A DNA stretch of 64,000 nucleotides from Bacteriovoracaceae bacterium. Lineage in GTDB: Bacteria; Bdellovibrionota; Bacteriovoracia; Bacteriovoracales; Bacteriovoracaceae. Location of the stretch: the NCBI GenBank assembly GCA_029865945.1, contig JARXAH010000084.1, positions 1-64,000 of the forward strand. Reading direction: 5' to 3'. The notes beneath the pieces are model-generated. The model was not told the origin of the DNA, did no database searches, and saw only the letters and a program-made list of their open reading frames with translations. Shown one piece after another: positions 8,369 to 16,687 of this stretch. Positions within the stretch are counted from its first letter, which is position 1; every line of letters begins with the position of its first letter. The position numbers and the translations under genes were made by a program.

Positions 8369-8848
8369 ATGTTTATTTGTAAAATTTTAAGAAAATTATT
8401 TTCTAAGAAACTTAAACCAATGGAGAGCTTTCACATGCAGGCCATGCAACTCATTCAAAACCAAGAACTCGAAGGGAAAAACCCTAATATGTTTTACCTT
8501 TGGTGGTTCAACAAAAAATCCCAAAAGAAATTTTGCGCTGGACGGGCATTCTATTCAGAGAAACAAGGTGATTTTCGCTTATTTATTAACCTACTTGAAA
8601 ATAGCTCAAATGGCGGAAAGCGTGAAGAGTATTACCTTCGCCCCGCCCAAGTGAGTGATGATTATACTTATTTCAAAGTAGAAAAAATCATTCACCATCC
8701 GGATCGATCCCATCGCTTTTGGGTGGGAGAAGCTTTTCGAAGTGTTGAAACCAACGGCGACATTCATATCCAAATAGAGCCACTAACAGGATTTTATAAA
8801 AAATTAGTTCTAAACATGAATCAGGAAAAGGACAAAACCCATGAATAA
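8369..8848 (+). CDS. unknown protein, second gene of the conjugation island
   Basis: About 159 residues, no signal peptide, basic N-terminus (ILRKLFSKKLK) and many aromatic residues (FYLWWF, HRFWVGEAF). I chose ATG 8369, with AAAAAGG ending 8 bases upstream, over the GTG at 8360, which sits on the Shine-Dalgarno itself. It overlaps the pilin-like gene by 8 bases, so it belongs to the same transcript. No family is recognised. Confidence 0.6.
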   Translation: MFICKILRKLFSKKLKPMESFHMQAMQLIQNQELEGKNPNMFYLWWFNKKSQKKFCAGRAFYSEKQGDFRLFINLLENSSNGGKREEYYLRPAQVSDDYTYFKVEKIIHHPDRSHRFWVGEAFRSVETNGDIHIQIEPLTGFYKKLVLNMNQEKDKTHE

Positions 8849-9137
8849 GAAAATTATTATTTATGTATCCCTTGTGCTGCTTGCTATGGCCATTGCTTTG
8901 CTTCCTGAAATGTCCTTTGCTCAAGTGGGAGGATTTGACAGTAAGGTGAATAGTCTAACTAATCTCATCGTTGGAAAGATTCTTCCTGCGGTAGCGGTCT
9001 TCGGTCTTATTTATGCGGCCATCTTGGCAGCGGCCGGAGATGAAAGCAGTAAAAAAAGAATGGTCTTAGTGATTGTTGCATCCATTGTAGGAATTCTTGC
9101 TAAATTTATTGTTCCCATGTTTCAAGGAGCGGTTTAG
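8841..9137 (+). CDS. virB2: VirB2/TrbC-like pilin subunit
   Basis: 98 residues with a long signal peptide (cleavage likely after SFA, about 28), then two hydrophobic helices joined by a short charged loop (GDESSKKR). This is the layout of VirB2/TrbC pilins of type IV secretion systems. Mature length is about 70 residues, normal for the family. The following gene begins on the last base of its stop codon, and that gene is VirB3-like, the canonical order. Confidence 0.75.
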   Translation: MNKKIIIYVSLVLLAMAIALLPEMSFAQVGGFDSKVNSLTNLIVGKILPAVAVFGLIYAAILAAAGDESSKKRMVLVIVASIVGILAKFIVPMFQGAV

Positions 9138-9472
9138 TGGAAGCACTTGAATCATCAATTGTTCATAGAAATCTTGATACCAAATTAAAAATTGGGCCTC
9201 TGGAGGCCCTTGATTTGCTTGCGGCCCTAATCATTTCTTCTTTTATGGGATTTTTCTTTGATGGAGGAGTGCTTGGTTTTATTTTTATATTTCTTGTTCC
9301 ACTACTTTTTCTAGGAGGACTTTTTTTTGTGAAAAGAAATCGGCCAGAGAATTTTTTGCGCGACTTTATTCGTTTTACTTTTAAGCGGGGATTCTACGGG
9401 GCCTCATGTGACCTAATAGAATCACAAAACATGAGTCAAAAAATTTATATCAAGAGTGATGCTCATGAGTAA
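9137..9472 (+). CDS. virB3: VirB3/TrbD-like inner-membrane protein
   Basis: 111 residues with GTG start at 9137, which shares its first base with the previous stop (TAGTG). A pair of adjacent hydrophobic helices (about 25-66) is followed by a basic tail with NRPENFLRDF and a glycine/aromatic motif. It fits VirB3/TrbD by size, topology and position between the pilin and the VirB4 ATPase. Sequence similarity alone is weak. Confidence 0.65.
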   Translation: MEALESSIVHRNLDTKLKIGPLEALDLLAALIISSFMGFFFDGGVLGFIFIFLVPLLFLGGLFFVKRNRPENFLRDFIRFTFKRGFYGASCDLIESQNMSQKIYIKSDAHE

Positions 9473-9653
9473 GGCCGATCTTATGCAGGTGTTAGCATTG
9501 AACCTGGAACAACTCGGGTGTCTTGGGCAATACGCCCAAGAGCATCTCGATAATGAAGAATGGTTTGAACTAAATGAACTTCTCTACAGTGTGGAGGATG
9601 AGTATGAAAAATTGACTGAAATATTAAGCACCATCAAGGAGATGCGTCCATGA
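9465..9653 (+). CDS. small helical protein between virB3 and virB4
   Basis: About 62 acidic, helical residues. The frame has possible starts at GTG 9456, ATG 9459 and ATG 9465; I chose 9465, with AAGAG ending 8 bases before it. It overlaps the VirB3-like gene and its stop overlaps the VirB4 start (ATGA), so translation is coupled. No family is recognised; a chaperone-like or assembly accessory role is only a guess from position. Confidence 0.5.
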   Translation: MSKADLMQVLALNLEQLGCLGQYAQEHLDNEEWFELNELLYSVEDEYEKLTEILSTIKEMRP

Positions 9654-12067
9654 AAGGAAATCAGTTTACAAATATCGGTGATCAGTTACCTTTATGGCAT
9701 TTCGAAGATGATACTTTGGTATTTCAAGATGGATCCTTAGGGGCCGGATTTTCGCTGCAAGGACTCGATATCAGCACGACTACAAATGAGGTGATTAATG
9801 GAATATGTTCTTCGATTAGCAACCTAATTAATTCACTTGAAGAAGGACTTCGCATTCAGGTTTTTTATAAAGTTTCCTCAGATGTATCCAAAATAATCCA
9901 TAAACATAAAGAATCGATTTCGCAAAATGATTCCTTAAATTTCTTGATTGAAAAGAGGTTAGACTTCTTTAAAGAAAATGAGGCCCAAGGAAACTTTTAT
10001 CGCCCAGAAATTTTGTTTTTTATAAGAAGTAAAAACTTTTCCAGGAAGTCATCCGGTTTATTTGCAAGAACAGCTAGGTTTTCTCAAATGATGAAAGAGG
10101 AATTTAATTTGCATTTTGAAAATTTTCAAAGGCAAGTAACATTAGTGAGAGGTCATTTAGAAAACATGCAGTTAGATGCAAAAAAACTTAGCCACGATGA
10201 GTGGTTCAAGGAATTGTTTCAATATTTCAACCTAAAGAGATCACAAACTATCGGCTCGCCAAAAGTAACAGTAGATGTGGAAAAACTTTCACCTTCACTA
10301 CTTAAACAACTCATCTTAAGTGATCTTTTCGTTCACAGAGATTACTTGGAAATTGATCGAAAATTTTTCAAAGTAATCAACATGGGAACACTTCCTGATA
10401 AGACATCTGCCGCGATGGCCGAAAGATTAACCAAACTTCCCTTCCACTATTGGGTGTCTCAAAGTATCGAAGTTGGAAACCAAAAAAAAGAGGTTGATTT
10501 TTTGCAACTCAAGCGAAGAATGGCCTATTCTATGGCCGCTGGCTCCAAAAATGTTTCTGATTTGGAATCTGAATCTAAGCTTGAAAATTTAGAAGGGTTA
10601 CTTCAAGAGCTTATTGGGGGAAATGAAAAAGTTTTAAACATGGGGCTATGTTTTATTATTTGGGGCGACAGCGTTCAAGAGCTGCAAACAAAGTCTGATC
10701 AAATTTTACGTGAGTTGAGATCACTTAACAACGCTGAAGGCATAATTGAGTCTATGAGTAATTTAGATAATTTTATAAAATCCTTTCCTGGAAGCTGCGA
10801 GAGCTACACCCGAAAGAAAGTAAAAACTTCTAATGCGTCACACCTTTTTCCAATATTTGCTAACTGGAGTGGAAACTCTAGGCCAGTTTGCCTTTTTCCT
10901 ACGAGAGACTTAACGCTCTTTGGAATTGATCCTTTTGCTCCTGAGCTTCCTAACTGGAACGGGCTAGTTGTGGGGGGAAGCGGAAGTGGCAAGTCGTTTA
11001 CCTTGTCGAGTATTATGCTTCAATTTGCAACCCAAGCACCCAGTCCAAAGATTGTGATTATTGACAATGGAAGATCGAGCGAAAATTTGGTGAAGGTGCT
11101 TGGAGGAGAATTCATTGATGTGGGATTAAACTCACAAATTTGTTTGAATCCTTTCGAATTACCTAAGGGCGAGAAAACACCATCAAGCATAAAGATAAAA
11201 TCAATTCTTGCAATCCTTGAATTAATTTTTAGAGATGAGCAAATGTCTTATCTTCCCAAGAGAGATAAATCACTTTTAGAAGAATCCATCATGAGGCTCT
11301 ATGAAGTATGCACTGATACACCAACACTAAGTGATTTAAAATTAATGCTTGATCGGCACAGTGATCCCTCTATGAAAAAGTATGGGGATATTTTATTTTC
11401 TTGGACGGGGAATTCTGCATTTGGAAAAATATTGGATGGAAAATCCAACATCACTTTGCAAAAAAATATTACCGCCATTGAAATTAAAGGACTTGATGAT
11501 TTTCCTGATCTGAAAGACGTCTTTATGCTTCTTGTTACCAATTTTGTTCAAAAAGAAGCGGAAAGTGATTTATCAACTCCTTATGTTTTAATCTGTGATG
11601 AGGCGCACCGCCTCTTTAAGACCCCATCGACTAGGGATTACATCCTCTATTGCTACCGTGTATTTAGAAAATATAATTGCTCTATTTTTTGTATCACGCA
11701 AAATCACAAGGATTTTTTAAGTATCCCGGAAGTGGCCGAGGCGATTTTTCCCAACACAACCCATGTTTTTATTTTGCGGCAAAGAAAAATTGATTGGGAG
11801 GATTTCCAAAAAACTTTTGATTTCACCAATTCAGAAATTGAATCCATTAAAAGTTTGCAAATCAAGAAGCGAGAATTTTCAGAAGTCTTTTACATGCAAG
11901 ATGAAAAAAGGGCCATCCTTAAAATTATTCCTGATAGCTTTAGCTACTGGATTTGTACCAGTGATGGTAATGATAAGGCCAAAATCGAAGAACTAAAAAT
12001 GCAAAACCCCGATTGGCCTATTGTCCAGGTTCTGAAAAATTTAAGTGAAAAAATTTATGAGGCGTAA
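9650..12067 (+). CDS. virB4: VirB4/TraC-family conjugation ATPase
   Basis: 805 residues, the usual size for VirB4. The N-terminal half is the CagE/TrbE/VirB-type domain. The C-terminal ATPase has Walker A GGSGSGKS near residue 443-450 and Walker B VLICDEAHRL near 645, followed by a conserved TQNHKDF sensor region. It acts at the cytoplasmic face of the inner membrane, powering pilus assembly and substrate transfer. This is the most secure type IV secretion gene of the island. No VirB11 ATPase is seen in the window, so VirB4 and the FtsK-like protein are the only motors. Confidence 0.92.
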   Translation: MKGNQFTNIGDQLPLWHFEDDTLVFQDGSLGAGFSLQGLDISTTTNEVINGICSSISNLINSLEEGLRIQVFYKVSSDVSKIIHKHKESISQNDSLNFLIEKRLDFFKENEAQGNFYRPEILFFIRSKNFSRKSSGLFARTARFSQMMKEEFNLHFENFQRQVTLVRGHLENMQLDAKKLSHDEWFKELFQYFNLKRSQTIGSPKVTVDVEKLSPSLLKQLILSDLFVHRDYLEIDRKFFKVINMGTLPDKTSAAMAERLTKLPFHYWVSQSIEVGNQKKEVDFLQLKRRMAYSMAAGSKNVSDLESESKLENLEGLLQELIGGNEKVLNMGLCFIIWGDSVQELQTKSDQILRELRSLNNAEGIIESMSNLDNFIKSFPGSCESYTRKKVKTSNASHLFPIFANWSGNSRPVCLFPTRDLTLFGIDPFAPELPNWNGLVVGGSGSGKSFTLSSIMLQFATQAPSPKIVIIDNGRSSENLVKVLGGEFIDVGLNSQICLNPFELPKGEKTPSSIKIKSILAILELIFRDEQMSYLPKRDKSLLEESIMRLYEVCTDTPTLSDLKLMLDRHSDPSMKKYGDILFSWTGNSAFGKILDGKSNITLQKNITAIEIKGLDDFPDLKDVFMLLVTNFVQKEAESDLSTPYVLICDEAHRLFKTPSTRDYILYCYRVFRKYNCSIFCITQNHKDFLSIPEVAEAIFPNTTHVFILRQRKIDWEDFQKTFDFTNSEIESIKSLQIKKREFSEVFYMQDEKRAILKIIPDSFSYWICTSDGNDKAKIEELKMQNPDWPIVQVLKNLSEKIYEA

Positions 12068-12755
12068 ATTATTAAGGGTTGTGATCCTTGGAGGATTTTT
12101 ATTTTACTCACAATTTGGAGTGGCACAAATTAGTGATGGTAGTGGCTGGGCCAACTATGTTTACCTGGTTAAAATCTACGGCGAGAATTTGCGTCGCTAC
12201 TACCAGCTAAAAGAAATGATACAGCAGGCGCACAGACACGATCAGTACATTCGCATTCTCAACGAAGGCCTTAATGGCGCAACTGGACTCATGGAAGTAC
12301 TCCCCGTTAGGGACGAAAGAATTCTCTCACAAATTAGAGAGTTTCAAGGGGCATTAAGTAAAATTGAAGAAATCTACGGACTGATTCCAAAAAGCTCAGA
12401 TGAAGCGCTTCAAAGATTACACGACTTAACAATTGCAGAGAGTTTGAAAATTTCTATTGCCTCAAGAGACTACGCCGAAGTCCAAGAATCAAATGCACAA
12501 AGGGTTTTCGTGCAAAGTGCGGCCGCATCTCCCAAAGGAGCGGCCCGCATGGCAGCTCAGGCAAATGCACAAATTCTGCATTCGCTAAGTCAACTCCTTC
12601 GCCTAAACGGTCAAATGCTAAAAATGCAAAGTGAATCCTTTGCCTTAACCAACAAGGAAGAGAAAGACTCTTCTGAAAATTTTAACAAAACAAAAAAGGA
12701 CTTAGGAAAGGCCATGAACAAACTTAAACCCAATTACGAGTTTCCGAGGTTTTAG
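12045..12755 (+). CDS. VirB5/TrbJ-like secreted protein
   Basis: 236 residues with a signal peptide (hydrophobic 10-25, cleavage near GVAQ) and a long, largely helical mature part. Near the C-terminus is an Ala-rich stretch (AAASPKGAARMAAQANAQ) as in VirB5/TrbJ proteins. It starts at GTG 12045 inside the end of virB4 (23-base overlap); ATG 12057 is an alternative. Its position right after virB4 supports a minor pilus-tip or surface protein. The family call rests on size, secretion, helix content and context. Confidence 0.6.
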   Translation: MKKFMRRKLLRVVILGGFLFYSQFGVAQISDGSGWANYVYLVKIYGENLRRYYQLKEMIQQAHRHDQYIRILNEGLNGATGLMEVLPVRDERILSQIREFQGALSKIEEIYGLIPKSSDEALQRLHDLTIAESLKISIASRDYAEVQESNAQRVFVQSAAASPKGAARMAAQANAQILHSLSQLLRLNGQMLKMQSESFALTNKEEKDSSENFNKTKKDLGKAMNKLKPNYEFPRF

Positions 12756-12756
12756 C

Positions 12757-13524
12757 TTGGATATCGATCCAAGGGTTGTTAAGGGATTAGATAAAAAATA
12801 CGTGGCCCTCTATGCAAGAACTTCTGTGGCCGGTAAACAAGAGAAGGGACTTGATGCTCAGGTGCGGGCACTAAGGCGCTACTGCCAAGAGAAGGAAATC
12901 ACGAACTACGCAATTTTTGAGGACGAAGGTATTTCTGGAACGAAAGATTCCAGGCCAGCTCTCAATAAAATGATGCAAGAAGTGATGGCCGGAAGAGTGG
13001 AAAAAGTAGTAGTTTATTCCTTTAGCCGGTACGCAAGATCCACAACCCACCTGCTCAATGCGCTTACTACCTTCAAAAAAGTTGGCGTATCGTTTTTGTC
13101 CTTAAGTGAAAATTTGGATACTAACACTCCTTTAGGTTTAACTGTTTACACTATCATATCCGCATTAGCGCAACTGGAGAGGGATCTCATCTCTGAAAGG
13201 GTTCGAAATGGACTTCGCGCGGCCAAAGAAAGAGGCGTTAAAGTTGGAAGAAAAAAAATTCGTCCCTCGCAGTTAATTCGCACTCTTCGTAAATCAGGAC
13301 TAACTTACAAAAGCATTTCGGCCATTGCCAAAGTAAGCCAAGGGGCCATCGCTACTGAACTTAAAGAGTGGAAAAAAGAAAAGGCAGAAGGGAACGAACA
13401 AATTTTTCCATCAGACATTCCTGCACCAGAAGTTATTGCCCCACCTAAAGTTGATTCGCAAGAAATTATTCAAACTCCAGTAGCAATGGAAGTCCGCTAC
13501 CATTCTGGAGAAATGGCCACATGA
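12757..13524 (+). CDS. serine recombinase (resolvase/invertase type) inside the transfer operon
   Basis: 255 residues with TTG start one base after the previous stop. The catalytic domain has ALYARTS (nucleophile Ser in YARTS), EDEGISGTKDSRPAL, YSFSRYARS and the E-helix ALAQLERDLISERVRNGL. A Hin-type HTH follows (TYKSISAIAKVSQGAI), then a Pro-rich tail of about 50 residues not found in ordinary resolvases. Its stop overlaps the start of the VirB6-like gene (ATGA). A recombinase built into the middle of a secretion operon is unusual. It may resolve island dimers, or may be a domesticated insertion co-translated with the operon. Confidence 0.85.
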   Translation: MDIDPRVVKGLDKKYVALYARTSVAGKQEKGLDAQVRALRRYCQEKEITNYAIFEDEGISGTKDSRPALNKMMQEVMAGRVEKVVVYSFSRYARSTTHLLNALTTFKKVGVSFLSLSENLDTNTPLGLTVYTIISALAQLERDLISERVRNGLRAAKERGVKVGRKKIRPSQLIRTLRKSGLTYKSISAIAKVSQGAIATELKEWKKEKAEGNEQIFPSDIPAPEVIAPPKVDSQEIIQTPVAMEVRYHSGEMAT

Positions 13525-14384
13525 TCGAGTGGCTTCCGCAAGTTTGCCGTGAGTTACATGGAGAGATGGCCAAACTTTATTGGCTCTTACTTTTACCAGT
13601 CATTGTTTTCTTACTCATTTTAGAGATGTTGAAATCTGGAAATCAAATTCCTGATGGCGGAAAGATTCTGCTTCGCACAGTTATCTCTATACTACTAATT
13701 GCTTCGTTTAAAGAGACGATCAATCTTGTAGCAGTTATGGGAGACGGAATTGCCAACCGCATTGATGGGCTGGCCAAGATGGGAAAATTGATGGATTTGT
13801 TTTCAGAGAATTTTTCAAGAGATGCGCCGGCACTCTATAAAATTAGAGAGCTATTTATTTTCTTGTTGAATTTTTTGTCCTACTTTCTTGCCTACCTCGG
13901 AATATTTATTTCAGATGCACTTCTTCACTTTACTTGGTCAGTACTCTACGTCTGTGCGCCACTAATGATTCTTTGCTACATCCCTGAGCAAACAGCGCAT
14001 GTGTGCAAAAATTTATACAAAGGACTACTAACCGTGATCACTTGGAAATGCCTGTGGTCGATTTTGGGTGTACTTCTTTTGAAACTTGCAGTGGAGAAAA
14101 CAACTGAAAATAGCGACAACCTTATTACCACGGCCGTTATTAATCTTTGTATTGCCTTAAGTATTTTAACCGTTCCCTTCTTTGCAAAATCATTTATTGG
14201 GGACGGAGTTGCAGGCTTTGCATCCAACATTGCAGGAGTTGCAGGACTCAGCGTTTTAAGGGTTTCAAAAAACTTGGTTCAATCAAAAGTAAATCCTAAA
14301 TCCTGGGGTAGATCAAAAATTCAAAACCCCAATGAAAAAAATTTTAAATTTCAAAAACACAAAGGAGGAAAATGGAACAAGTAG
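13521..14384 (+). CDS. virB6: VirB6/TrbL-like polytopic membrane protein
   Basis: 287 residues with about six hydrophobic helices: near 20-36, 50-65, 110-132, 140-152, 170-186 and 200-225. A Gly/Ala-rich segment (GVAGFASNIAGVAGL) and a basic cytosolic tail follow. The topology matches VirB6/TrbL channel components. It is coupled to the recombinase upstream (ATGA overlap) and overlaps the VirB8-like gene by 13 bases, whose AAAGGAGG Shine-Dalgarno lies in its 3' end. Confidence 0.7.
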   Translation: MIEWLPQVCRELHGEMAKLYWLLLLPVIVFLLILEMLKSGNQIPDGGKILLRTVISILLIASFKETINLVAVMGDGIANRIDGLAKMGKLMDLFSENFSRDAPALYKIRELFIFLLNFLSYFLAYLGIFISDALLHFTWSVLYVCAPLMILCYIPEQTAHVCKNLYKGLLTVITWKCLWSILGVLLLKLAVEKTTENSDNLITTAVINLCIALSILTVPFFAKSFIGDGVAGFASNIAGVAGLSVLRVSKNLVQSKVNPKSWGRSKIQNPNEKNFKFQKHKGGKWNK

Positions 14385-15001
14385 AACATCAGTACGTGAC
14401 CAGTATAGTAGGAGAGCAAAAAAAATCAAATTTCTTGAAAACCATTTTGCTCATTCTTACTTTTGCTAATGTTATTTTATGCGCTTCAGTATTGGCCTTT
14501 ATTTTATTTCCCCAAATTGTCATCCTTGAAAAGGAGGGTTTGGCCTTAAGCTACCAAGGAGTGAGAAAAGAAATTGTTATCACTCAAGATGAAATTAAAA
14601 AAATGGCCCAAGATTTTATTAAAGCTCGCTATGAATGGGATCAGTTTGATTTGGATCAAAAACTTGACGAGCTTGCTTCATTCACAACACCAGGGCTTAA
14701 AGAAAAGCTAGAGATGGATTTTAAAAAAAATTTGGAGAGCTTTAAAGTAATTTCTCAATATGTCGGAAAACTAGAATTGAACACCCACCCTAATGGAGTC
14801 ATTGATGTTAAATTTGATAAAATTTTGCGTCTCACTGCTAAACCTCAAGGAGATGATGCAAGCGCGCTGAGTAGTATGCCTGAGAAAATTCCACTTTTGT
14901 CTCAAACACAAGTGCAACTACAAATCGCGAGAGGAAAAAAACTACCATCAAACCCACTGGGAATTTATGTTAATGCGCTTACGGAATATGGAAGTAACTA
15001 A
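14372..15001 (+). CDS. virB8: VirB8/TraE-like inner-membrane protein
   Basis: 209 residues: a short cytosolic N-terminus, one TM helix (about 23-46) and a periplasmic domain of 160 residues with a helical start (QDEIKKMAQDFIKARYEW) followed by beta strands. This is the VirB8/TraE arrangement, a scaffold linking inner-membrane and core complexes. It has a strong AAAGGAGG 5 bases before ATG. Its end overlaps the signal peptide of the next gene, the usual virB8-virB9 coupling. Confidence 0.7.
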   Translation: MEQVEHQYVTSIVGEQKKSNFLKTILLILTFANVILCASVLAFILFPQIVILEKEGLALSYQGVRKEIVITQDEIKKMAQDFIKARYEWDQFDLDQKLDELASFTTPGLKEKLEMDFKKNLESFKVISQYVGKLELNTHPNGVIDVKFDKILRLTAKPQGDDASALSSMPEKIPLLSQTQVQLQIARGKKLPSNPLGIYVNALTEYGSN

Positions 15002-15722
15002 GTTGGCGATTGTTTGTTTTTCCTTTTTGCTTTGCAGCGCTCTGCAGGCCAAAAGAAAGGAAATAAGGGAAGTTTATACTAATGATCGGGAGATGAAGAC
15101 GATTAACCTCACCATGGGAAGGTCAACCATTCTTAGTTTCACTGAAAAACCAGTCAAAGTTGTTCTTGGAAACTCTACATACTTTAATGTGGAATTTCTG
15201 GGTAATGACGTAACCCTCCAACCACTAGCGCAAGTACCGACAAATTTATTTGTGTATACGCAGCAAAAAAATAAATATGGATTTCAGCTAAAGGTGGGAG
15301 GAGCAAATTTATATGACGACCTGGTTTACGTCTTTTGGAAATCGAATGGTGAAATATCAATGCTCCAAAAAGAAAGAAAACCAATTGCCAGCTTAAGTCC
15401 ATTTTCTTTCACACTGGGAAATTTAGAGTTTCATGGAAATAAACTTTTTTTACTTTCAGGAACAAAAACCTACATTATGGATTTCACTATTAAAAATAAA
15501 GGGAGGCGCACCATCAAAACAGATGAGTTTCAAATTTTTGTCTCCAGAAATAGTGAAAGACTTAAAGGGCAGAAAGTTGTTTTTGATAAAGAGCAAATTT
15601 CTATGCACGATGCGGCCAAGGGAAGATTATTTTTTCCAAGTGATCAGGTTGATGGCCTAAAACTTTATGTGCTTCATAAGAAAAAAACTAAGGTGAAAAA
15701 TTTATTAAAAAAATATCTATAG
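14988..15722 (+). CDS. virB9: VirB9/TraK-like secreted core-complex protein
   Basis: About 244 residues. I start it at ATG 14988, which begins directly with a signal peptide (MEVTKLAIVCFSFLLCSALQ, cleavage near QA-K); ATG 14967 and 14973 are alternatives. The mature part is beta-rich with a first domain typical of VirB9/TraK (TINLTMGRSTILSF, VTLQPL, TNLFVYT). It would join VirB10 in the outer-membrane core complex. Its last codons pass over an AAGGTG sequence and a run of seven A, where the next gene must begin or be reached by frameshift. Confidence 0.7.
   Translation: MEVTKLAIVCFSFLLCSALQAKRKEIREVYTNDREMKTINLTMGRSTILSFTEKPVKVVLGNSTYFNVEFLGNDVTLQPLAQVPTNLFVYTQQKNKYGFQLKVGGANLYDDLVYVFWKSNGEISMLQKERKPIASLSPFSFTLGNLEFHGNKLFLLSGTKTYIMDFTIKNKGRRTIKTDEFQIFVSRNSERLKGQKVVFDKEQISMHDAAKGRLFFPSDQVDGLKLYVLHKKKTKVKNLLKKYL
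15690..15713 (+). promoter_or_regulatory. Shine-Dalgarno plus A7 run at the virB9/virB10 junction
   Basis: AAGGTG (15690-15695) is followed 8 bases later by ATT 15704, which is in frame with virB10. A run of seven A (15707-15713) reads A-AAA-AAA in the virB9 frame, 11 bases after the AAGGTG. A -1 slip there enters the virB10 frame. No ATG, GTG, TTG or CTG occurs in the virB10 frame between the stop at 15689-15691 and TTG 15833. Either a rare ATT start or a dnaX-like programmed -1 frameshift is needed. Confidence 0.5.
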
Positions 15723-16687
15723 GAAGTTGGACTGGAGGTATTACAGGATGGGTAAAAAATTATTTCACTGAGCTAGAGGGAGACAAAAGAGTCCTTAAAA
15801 AGAAAAGTATTAAAATAGCAGCAAGTATATTTTTGCTACTATTTTTTTGTTCTCAATTCATAGAGTCCAGTGACAATTCTTTTTTAAGTAAAAGTTTTCA
15901 ATCGCCCGATGCTTCTGTAACTAATCCTGGTAAAAAAGTGAATGAGAGCTTCTTTCCTTTTGTTAACGTCACAGAGAAAAAGAAGAAAAAAAGACAGGCC
16001 TTGCAAAAAATAAGGCCAATCAATTTAGTTTACAATGCGAAACAAGTTATTGAGAGAGGAAGTGATCCCTTGGGTAGTTCAAGCTTTATTCCAGGTGGAA
16101 CTAATTTCATTGGAAAACTTTTAACAGGCATTGACACAAGAGACAATTCATCATCGTGCCGAGTTATTTTGCCCTACTCTGTAAATCACCCGAAGGGAGG
16201 AAGAATTGAGAAGAACTCTATTTTAGTTGGCACTGCAACTTCAAGCGGAGAAAACGAAAAGGTTTTTATTCGTTTTTCTAAAATCATCACTCCAAGTGGT
16301 GAGGAATTTAAAATTGATGCAGAGGCCTTAAGTTCCAGCGATTATTCTCCCGGACTCCTTGCAGATTATCACAGTAATGCCGACTCAAGGCTTATGGGTT
16401 CTATTGCTCTCACTATGGTATCAGCGGCCGCAGAGGTGCTTACTCAAAAAACAATGATGGGAGGAGGAGCACTCCCGATGGGGATTGGGGTGAATCAGCC
16501 AGACCCCACTCTAAAAAATGCTGCCCTTCAAGGCGTATCCAGCGTGGCCAAAGAGGAAGCAAGTAAATCAATGCAAGGAGCACAAAGTGCTCAAGGATAC
16601 CAAACAGTTTCAGCAGACACAGATTTAATTATTCACCTATTGGCACCATTTTCCATGGAGACAATCAACAATGACACAAACCTCTAA
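15704..16687 (+). CDS. virB10: VirB10/TrbI-like core-complex protein (start uncertain)
   Basis: From ATT 15704 the product has about 327 residues: a cytosolic N-terminus of about 38 residues, one TM helix (SIKIAASIFLLLFFCSQF), a linker with a basic patch (KKKKKR), and a C-terminal TrbI/VirB10 beta domain. That domain shows the family pattern GTNFIGKLLTGID, SCRVILPYSV and RIEKNSILVGTA, ending with LIIHLLAPF. The first ordinary start codon, TTG 15833, lies in the middle of the TM helix and would destroy the membrane anchor, so it is unlikely to be the real start. Its last 17 bases overlap the FtsK-like gene. Confidence 0.75.
   Translation: MKKISIGSWTGGITGWVKNYFTELEGDKRVLKKKSIKIAASIFLLLFFCSQFIESSDNSFLSKSFQSPDASVTNPGKKVNESFFPFVNVTEKKKKKRQALQKIRPINLVYNAKQVIERGSDPLGSSSFIPGGTNFIGKLLTGIDTRDNSSSCRVILPYSVNHPKGGRIEKNSILVGTATSSGENEKVFIRFSKIITPSGEEFKIDAEALSSSDYSPGLLADYHSNADSRLMGSIALTMVSAAAEVLTQKTMMGGGALPMGIGVNQPDPTLKNAALQGVSSVAKEEASKSMQGAQSAQGYQTVSADTDLIIHLLAPFSMETINNDTNL

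Noticed and set aside
15833-16687. virB10 starting at TTG 15833
   Set aside because: This start is inside the TM helix, has no ribosome site, and the same frame is open upstream with the expected cytosolic segment.
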